Made by a program: the position numbers and the translations under genes. Shown piece after piece: positions 58,982 to 64,000 of a stretch of 64,000 nucleotides of DNA (position 1 is the stretch's first letter; each line of letters begins with the position of its first letter). The stretch is from RGIG5612 sp050944475 (GTDB lineage: Bacteria > Bacillota > Clostridia > Lachnospirales > Lachnospiraceae): positions 186,001-250,000 of the forward strand of contig JBMNRD010000002.1 of NCBI GenBank assembly GCA_050944475.1, read 5' to 3'. Below the pieces are notes generated by a model, which was given only the letters and a program-made list of their open reading frames with translations, made no database searches and was not told the DNA's origin.

Positions 58982-60289
58982 TTATGACTCCTTGAAATCA
59001 AACTTTCTTCGCCCTTCAGCATAATCGCCCACAATATGTCCGTCCCCGTAAAGCCGGTATTTATAGGTCACAAGACCCTCCAGCCCCACCGGTCCCCGGG
59101 CATGGATTTTCCCTGTGGATATCCCTACCTCCGCACCAAGCCCGTACCTGAATCCGTCGGCAAACCTTGTTGAGCAGTTGGCATAAACATCCGCGGAATC
59201 AACCAGCCGCATGAAAGTATCAATGTTTTCCGAATCTGATGAGATGATGCAATCGGTATGGTGTGAACCGAAACTGTTAATATGCTGTACAGCCTCCAAA
59301 ACATCTTCAACAATTTTTATTGAGATCTCTTTGTCAAGATATTCGCGACCAAAGTCATCTTCCGATATCACGGTCATATCCGGTATGTTCTCAGGGTTGT
59401 GTTCTTTCAGGATTTCTACGACCTCGGCGCTGACATTAAGCTTCACGCCCGCCTTTGCGAGGGCATTAACAAGACTTAAAAGCAGCGGACCGCTCGCCGC
59501 TTTTCGGTTAACAAGCAGAGTCTCCGTGGCATTACACGCGGCAGTATATTGAGTCTTGGCATCAACAACAATCCTGATTGCCTTTTCAAGGTCGCACCGC
59601 TCATCCACATATGTGTGGCACACGCCGTCAGCATGACCCATAACGGGAATTTTTGTGTTGTCCATTATGTACCTGACAAATTCGTTTGAGCCGCGCGGAA
59701 TCAGCAGGTCCACATAATCGTGACATTGAAGCAGCTCGCTTATTTCATTGTGCTGCTCAGCTTGAAGAAGACATTCTGAAGGAAGACCTTCTCCGGCTGC
59801 AGCATCGTGTATAAGATTGAAAAGCACTTTATTGCTGGCGGCAGTTTCCCGTCCTCCCTTAAGGATTGCACAATTTCCGCTTTTGATACACAAGCAGGAA
59901 ATCTGCACAAGTGCATCAGGCCTTGCCTCGAAAATAACTCCTATTACACCAATGGGACAGGTAACACGGAAAAGCTGCAGGCCCTCGTCAAGCTGCCTTG
60001 CAAGCGTTGTCATTCCGATTGGGTCAGGCAGGCCGATTAACTGGTCAATTCCGTCTATGCAGTCGGCAAGTTTTTGCTCGTCAAATTTCAATCTTTTGAC
60101 TATAGCCTCAGTAATGCCGGCGGAAGCCGCCGCCTCAAGATCGGCCATGTTTGCCTCAAAAATGACCGTCTTATTGCCAAGAAGGGCCGTCTTCACCGCC
60201 ATCAACGCACGGTTTCTCTCTTCTTCGCTTGTTGCTGCGACAAACGGCGATGCCAGTTTCATTTTCCTTACTTCGGCTTTTATATTCAT
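58982..60289 (-). CDS. proA: Gamma-glutamyl phosphate reductase
   Basis: 435 residues of the aldehyde-dehydrogenase superfamily. The catalytic Cys lies in YTAACNATETLLVN. VIGVIFEARPDALVQI and LIPRGSNEFVRYI match ProA, and RGPVGLEGLVTYKY is at the C-terminus. It reduces gamma-glutamyl phosphate to the semialdehyde in proline synthesis. The kinase gene proB, usually adjacent, is not in the window. Confidence 0.96.
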   Translation of the reverse strand: MNIKAEVRKMKLASPFVAATSEEERNRALMAVKTALLGNKTVIFEANMADLEAAASAGITEAIVKRLKFDEQKLADCIDGIDQLIGLPDPIGMTTLARQLDEGLQLFRVTCPIGVIGVIFEARPDALVQISCLCIKSGNCAILKGGRETAASNKVLFNLIHDAAAGEGLPSECLLQAEQHNEISELLQCHDYVDLLIPRGSNEFVRYIMDNTKIPVMGHADGVCHTYVDERCDLEKAIRIVVDAKTQYTAACNATETLLVNRKAASGPLLLSLVNALAKAGVKLNVSAEVVEILKEHNPENIPDMTVISEDDFGREYLDKEISIKIVEDVLEAVQHINSFGSHHTDCIISSDSENIDTFMRLVDSADVYANCSTRFADGFRYGLGAEVGISTGKIHARGPVGLEGLVTYKYRLYGDGHIVGDYAEGRRKFDFKES

Positions 60290-60401
60290 GTCCGATCCTC
60301 ACATTCTTTTTTACTATATAAAGCATTTTACATTCAATTAACAGGAAGCACAACAACAATTTAAAATGCCTCTTGTCTTAATGTTGCAACATCCTCATTG
60401 C

Positions 60402-60435
60402 AAAGCAGGGGCCGCCCCAAAGCGGTCCCTGCTTT
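60402..60435 (-). terminator. Terminator-like hairpin downstream of hsp20
   Basis: AAAGCAGGG-x-CCGC pairs with GCGG-x-CCCTGCTTT, 14 positions with one mismatch, 42 bases past the stop. The T-run is short. Confidence 0.6.
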
Positions 60436-60476
60436 ATTGCTCCCCTGAACTTTTGGGGATGAGTGTACAGATTAAC

Positions 60477-60914
60477 TTAATCGATTGTAATCATCTTCGG
60501 TGGCTCCGGAATCTCCTCCGGCTCCTTGGGGAATTCAAGCTTTAATACCCCGTCGGCATAATGGGCCTTGATGTCTTCCTCTGTCAGATAGTCACCCACA
60601 TAGAAGCTTCTCTTGCAAGTGCCTCGGAAGCATTCCCGCCTGATATACTTGCCGCCGTTTTCGGAAATGTTGTCTTCGTCAGACTTAGTGGCGGTAACCA
60701 CGAGATAACCGTCTTTAAGTTCAGCGCTGATGTTCTCCTTGTCAATACCCGGCAACTCAATCTCAAACACAAAATTCTCATCGGTTTCCACTATGTTGGT
60801 ATTCATAATCTTGCTGTTGGTGCTGTAGGTCTCGCTTCCGCTGGTCAGAAACGGTGATTTAAACATCTCGTTGAATAAGTTAACCATGCTGTTTCTTCTT
60901 GTTGTTAAATACAT
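60477..60914 (-). CDS. Hsp20/alpha-crystallin family small heat-shock protein
   Basis: 145 residues. The alpha-crystallin domain covers about residues 40-135 with FEIELPGIDKENISAELKDG and the C-terminal GVLKLEFPKE. A short basic N-terminus (MYLTTRRNSMVNLFNEMF) is typical of clostridial members. GGAGGACAAAAA precedes the ATG. It holds unfolding proteins without ATP. The CIRCE element in its promoter points to HrcA control. Confidence 0.93.
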   Translation of the reverse strand: MYLTTRRNSMVNLFNEMFKSPFLTSGSETYSTNSKIMNTNIVETDENFVFEIELPGIDKENISAELKDGYLVVTATKSDEDNISENGGKYIRRECFRGTCKRSFYVGDYLTEEDIKAHYADGVLKLEFPKEPEEIPEPPKMITID

Positions 60915-60982
60915 TTTTTGTCCTCCTTCTAACTTTGTCGGTAGATAGTCTATTGTTGGTTTGTGTCACATTTGTTATATAA

Positions 60983-61011
60983 AGAATAGCACGGATTGTT
61001 AGCACTGTCAA
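60983..61011 (-). promoter_or_regulatory. Promoter of hsp20
   Basis: On the minus strand TTGACA (61006-61011) and TATTCT (60983-60988) are 17 bases apart. The -35 box lies inside the CIRCE spacer. Confidence 0.7.
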
Positions 61012-61025
61012 GAGATGAGTGCTAA
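60999..61025. promoter_or_regulatory. CIRCE operator (HrcA site)
   Basis: TTAGCACTG, nine bases, GAGTGCTAA: one mismatch from the consensus inverted repeat TTAGCACTC-N9-GAGTGCTAA. It overlaps the -35 box of the hsp20 promoter, so bound HrcA would block polymerase. Confidence 0.93.
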
Positions 61026-61081
61026 TTATTTTTGTGAAATAATTGTGTCCCCGTTCCGACACTAATAAAAATACAAGGAAA

Positions 61082-61104
61082 GGGCCGCCACAACGTGGCA
61101 GCCC
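61082..61104 (-). terminator. Terminator of the cold-shock gene
   Basis: On the minus strand GGGCTGCCAC/GTGGCGGCCC (one G-U pair) closes a GTT loop, followed by TTTCCTTG. Confidence 0.75.
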
Positions 61105-61170
61105 CGTTTACAAGGTCATTCTGTTTCTAACTAAATACAGCATTGCTATTTATAGTTAGTGGCAAACATG

Positions 61171-61371
61171 TTACAGCTTGGTAACGTTTGTAGCCTGCGG
61201 CCCCTTCTCTCCTTCGATGATTTCGAATTCAACTGCAGCGCCCTCCTCGAGCGACTTGAAGCCTTCCTGATTCAGACCGGAATAATGAACGAATACGTCC
61301 TTGCCTTCCTCGTCACAGATAAAACCGTAACCTTTCTGATTGTTAAACCACTTGACTGTTCCGTTGTGCAT
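61171..61371 (-). CDS. Cold-shock protein (CspA family)
   Basis: 66 residues, one cold-shock domain. RNP1 is KGYGFI and RNP2 is VFVHY, and the start MHNGTVKWFNNQKGYG is standard. It is an RNA chaperone and single-strand nucleic acid binder. GGAGGATTTGCATT lies upstream. It is a single gene with its own promoter and terminator. Confidence 0.96.
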   Translation of the reverse strand: MHNGTVKWFNNQKGYGFICDEEGKDVFVHYSGLNQEGFKSLEEGAAVEFEIIEGEKGPQATNVTKL

Positions 61372-61417
61372 AATGCAAATCCTCCATATAAATAATACCT
61401 GAATTGTGGTCCTTATG

Positions 61418-61446
61418 AATTTAGCACAATCAAGTTATTCTGTCAA
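61418..61446 (-). promoter_or_regulatory. Promoter of the cold-shock gene
   Basis: On the minus strand TTGACA (61441-61446) and TAAATT (61418-61423) are 17 bases apart. This gives a short leader of about 40 bases, without the long cold-responsive leader seen on some csp genes. Confidence 0.6.
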
Positions 61447-61634
61447 CAAAGTTTTTTTTGCAATATTCACAAAAAGCCTGATTTTGTCCCGACGCAAAAA
61501 TATTCACTCGGTTCGTTTTATATTTTCGATATGGATAATACTCCCGGGAAATGTTAAAATATTAAGAAATATCGGGATTGTATCACGGCATGCACCCGGC
61601 ATTTTGAAAATACTGCTTGTTTTTCGGAGTTTTT

Positions 61635-62558
61635 ATGAGTGATTACATTTTAAGGGCCGTTGCGGCAAATATGAAGATCAGGGCATTTGCCATCGACGGG
61701 AAGAAAATGGTGGAAAAAGCCAAAGACCTTCACGGTACCAGTCCCGTTATCACCGTTGCACTGGGCCGCCTTCTGATGGGCGGGGCAATGATGGGTATCA
61801 TGATGAAGGGGGAAAAAGATGTTCTGACCTTGCAGGTAAAGGGAGACGGTCCCTCCGGCAAACTGCTTGTAACATCTGATTCACAGGGAAATGTCAAGGG
61901 CTATGCCGACAATCCCGTTGTGATAATTCCTCCAAACTACGCCGGCAAACTCGATGTCGGCGCCGCAATAGGTTGCGGTGAGCTGACCGTCATCAAGGAT
62001 CTCGGACTGAAGGAGCCCTATGTCAGCAGCACCCCCCTCGGCACAAGTGAAATTGCCGATGACCTGACTTTCTATTTTGCAAAATCCGAGCAAATCCCCA
62101 GCAGTGTCGCACTGGGAGTTCTTATGAACAATGACAACACTGTTGCTCAAACCGGAGGATTCATTATACAGGTAATGCCCGGAATTGATGATGAAATAAT
62201 CGACCGGCTCGAAACAACCCTTGAGCATCTGCGCCCTATCACCGCAATGATGGATGAGGGAATGTCCCCCGAGGACATTCTTCAGGATATACTGGGTGAT
62301 TTCGACCTCGAAATAACCGAGAAGGTCGGCACGCGTTTTTCGTGCAACTGTTCAAAAGAACATGTGGCAAAGGCTTTGGTAAGCATGGGCAAAAAAGAGC
62401 TTTCAGACATTATAGATGCAGGTGAGCCTATAACCGTCAATTGCCATTTCTGCAATTCAAACTACATTTACAGCATTGATGATATTAAAAAACTTCTGGA
62501 ATATGCCAAGATTGAAAGCGCGGCGGAAAATATCGGCATCATTGAGAATGGTGAGTAA
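61635..62558 (+). CDS. hslO: Hsp33 redox-regulated chaperone
   Basis: 307 residues from the ATG at 61635, five bases after CGGAG. An upstream TTG at 61617 is less likely. The redox zinc site is present as CNC (near residue 240) and CHFC (near 272). The N-domain has TSPVITVALGRLLMGGAMMG-like blocks. Hsp33 is switched on by oxidative unfolding and binds unfolded proteins, notable in an anaerobe. It overlaps the next gene by 11 bases. Confidence 0.96.
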   Translation: MSDYILRAVAANMKIRAFAIDGKKMVEKAKDLHGTSPVITVALGRLLMGGAMMGIMMKGEKDVLTLQVKGDGPSGKLLVTSDSQGNVKGYADNPVVIIPPNYAGKLDVGAAIGCGELTVIKDLGLKEPYVSSTPLGTSEIADDLTFYFAKSEQIPSSVALGVLMNNDNTVAQTGGFIIQVMPGIDDEIIDRLETTLEHLRPITAMMDEGMSPEDILQDILGDFDLEITEKVGTRFSCNCSKEHVAKALVSMGKKELSDIIDAGEPITVNCHFCNSNYIYSIDDIKKLLEYAKIESAAENIGIIENGE

Positions 62559-63648
62559 AAATTTGAAAAGAAACATTCTGGACTACATAAAATACATATC
62601 AAAGCGCAATCTTCTCTACCCGGTGGTTATACTGGCATTCCTGGGTGTGCTGATAATAATTGTTCCTTTCAAGGCTGTACTTGCTCCGCCGGCTGTCTTC
62701 ACCATTGATGATATTGTCCTTGCCCATGAAAAAGGAATCGGTTATGTCAGCCTTGACATGGACGAACTTTTCTATACAGGCTATGATTTTATCGTTGATG
62801 ACCGGGCGGCGGCTTCCTACTATTACCGGCTTGATGATGACAGCGAAAAAGCCGTATGTATGTTCTTTCTTATTCCCCGCTCATACCGTCAGGCGGCCGG
62901 CTCTGCGAACGCCGAATCCTTTGATATGGATATTAACTATGAAGATGCTGAAAATGAAGCCTCTGCCCCGTCTGTTACGCAAGCTTTAAACTTCACCGGC
63001 AAGGCGCGGCTTATTACAAAAAATAAGCAATTTGCATCATTTCTGGATGCCTACTCGGAAGATATCGGCTGGTCGCCGGAAGCTTTGAGGGAGGCCGGAG
63101 CCGGACTTCTTGTAAGCAATTACAATTACCACAACACAATATACATTGTGCTTGCCGTGTTGATTGCCCTTGCCCTCATTTGGTGTTTTGTGTACATCAT
63201 AATAAACCTGATAACCTGGATTTATCCCGTCCGGCATGAGGCCTGTAAAAGGCTTTTTCGTTTCGGACTGAATCGTGACGATTTCGCGGCCATTGATGAG
63301 GAACTTGCAAAAGAATGTATCATCAATGCGGGCAATCTTTTTGCCACATCCCACTATCTTGTTGCCTTTGGGAAGCACAGTATTTATACAATACCGCTTT
63401 TTAATATTATCTGGGCATATAAATATTCCAGCTGGAGCCGAATATACCGCAGCGGCAAACTGAGATATACCTTGGTGGTGGTAACAAGCCCCCATGATAT
63501 AGTCCGTGTTCCCGACTGCCGCAAGCGGGACGCTGATAAAATCCTTGATTTTCTCAAGGAAGATTTCTCTCATATTACCGTAGGCTATACCGATGAAATA
63601 AAGGCACAAATGGATAAACTGAGAAAAACGAACGGAGACAGATTGTGA
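62548..63648 (+). CDS. Two-segment membrane protein of unknown function
   Basis: 366 residues from the ATG at 62548, which overlaps the hslO stop; no strong ribosome binding site, so coupling is likely. One hydrophobic segment lies near residues 20-40 (VVILAFLGVLIIIVPF). An outer region of about 150 residues is rich in Asp and Tyr. A second segment lies near 198-225 (IVLAVLIALALIWCFVYIII), followed by an intracellular part of about 140 residues. I do not recognise the family with certainty. It is in a run with hslO and another small membrane protein. Confidence 0.8.
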   Translation: MVSKNLKRNILDYIKYISKRNLLYPVVILAFLGVLIIIVPFKAVLAPPAVFTIDDIVLAHEKGIGYVSLDMDELFYTGYDFIVDDRAAASYYYRLDDDSEKAVCMFFLIPRSYRQAAGSANAESFDMDINYEDAENEASAPSVTQALNFTGKARLITKNKQFASFLDAYSEDIGWSPEALREAGAGLLVSNYNYHNTIYIVLAVLIALALIWCFVYIIINLITWIYPVRHEACKRLFRFGLNRDDFAAIDEELAKECIINAGNLFATSHYLVAFGKHSIYTIPLFNIIWAYKYSSWSRIYRSGKLRYTLVVVTSPHDIVRVPDCRKRDADKILDFLKEDFSHITVGYTDEIKAQMDKLRKTNGDRL

Positions 63649-63902
63649 AAAACGCAAAACGTATTTTGGCAATCGCCGGTATAATAATCCTTGCCGGACT
63701 ATACATTGTAACGTTGATTCTTGCCATAGCCGATAATAAATATACTCAGCGATGGTTTATAGCCTGCATTTTTGCCACGGTGGTGCTTCCGGTTCTGATA
63801 TATATATACCAGTGGCTTTACAAGACTGTGAAAAAGAAGACGGGCGAGGACATTGAGATTGTTTCTTCTGTAGCTGACGAGGAGCATACCTCGGAAAAAT
63901 AA
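63645..63902 (+). CDS. Small two-pass membrane protein of unknown function (GTG start)
   Basis: 85 residues. The start is GTG at 63645, overlapping the previous stop (GTGA), with CGGAGACAGATT upstream. Two hydrophobic segments (about 7-27 and 37-58) are followed by a charged tail, KKKTGEDIEIVSS. No family recognised. It likely forms a unit with the preceding membrane protein. Confidence 0.7.
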   Translation: MKNAKRILAIAGIIILAGLYIVTLILAIADNKYTQRWFIACIFATVVLPVLIYIYQWLYKTVKKKTGEDIEIVSSVADEEHTSEK

Positions 63903-63931
63903 ACCAACCAAGCGCCGGCTCTACGATCGGC

Positions 63932-64000
63932 TTACAGGCGTTTTCCAAATACCTTTCTTGCCCCCTTTACAGCCCTTCTTCCGGCATATTTCGCGGGGGA
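63932..64000 (-). CDS. C-terminal end of a gene entering from the right edge
   Basis: A minus-strand frame with 22 codons before a TAA at 63932-63934 gives a very basic end (AGRRAVKGARKVFGKRL). Basic tails are common, but the fragment is too short for a family call. It would be convergent with the small membrane protein gene. Weak call. Confidence 0.35.
   Translation of the reverse strand, partial: SPAKYAGRRAVKGARKVFGKRL

Overview
The window looks like chromosomal DNA from an anaerobic Gram-positive bacterium of the class Clostridia (Bacillota). The basis is PolC-type DNA polymerase III, a TrpR-like YerC regulator heading the his operon, purine and B12 riboswitches, a CIRCE element, strong AGGAGG-type ribosome binding sites, and gene orders typical of clostridia (rimP-nusA-ylxQ-infB-rbfA-nrnA-truB-ribF; pyrH-frr-uppS-cdsA-dxr-rseP-ispG-polC; infC-rpmI-rplT). 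Genus cannot be fixed from the sequence. No insertion sequence, prophage or CRISPR array was seen.

Layout. 1-1805: a guanine-riboswitch operon (minus) with xpt and a BMP-family lipoprotein that runs off the left edge. 1978-8025: minus-strand housekeeping genes (FAD oxidoreductase, TraX-like protein, dut, guaB, glnS). 8067-9390: infC-rpmI-rplT, with infC apparently starting at AUU. 9408-17447: a plus-strand histidine operon, yerC-hisZG-hisD-hisC-hisB-hisA-hisF-hisIE-hisJ. It has a HisZ-HisG fusion and no hisH. 17464-27701: a cytidylate-kinase-like gene, tRNA-Gly, then the long minus-strand translation/transcription operon. 27826-39766: an accessory catabolic island. It has a PucR-type regulator, divergent from two cyclase-family hydrolases, an SDR, a beta-keto-acid cleavage enzyme (BKACE), a 3-hydroxyacyl-CoA-dehydrogenase-like enzyme, a thiolase and a CoA-transferase, followed by two permeases. 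40002-41031: tRNA-Glu and a ferredoxin-nitroreductase. 41138-51643: the polC operon. 51660-54280: metNIQ. 54380-55775: a B12-riboswitch operon with a DUF4430 protein and an ECF S-component. 55973-58482: an HTH-UDP-sugar-dehydrogenase fusion and an LCP protein. 58765-64000: tRNA-Pro, proA, CIRCE-controlled hsp20, a cold-shock gene, hslO and two membrane proteins of unknown function.

How it works together. The catabolic island reads as one pathway. The cyclase-family enzymes probably open or hydrolyse a substrate. The SDR and/or HCDH-like enzyme oxidise a hydroxy acid to a 3-keto acid. BKACE splits that with acetyl-CoA into acetoacetate plus an acyl-CoA. The CoA-transferase and thiolase turn acetoacetate into acetyl-CoA. 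The substrate is unknown, and this is the best candidate for an undescribed system.

The most striking single-gene anomaly is PolC. At 1240 residues its two PHP halves are joined directly, with no 3'-5' exonuclease domain between them. Proofreading would therefore have to come from elsewhere or be absent.
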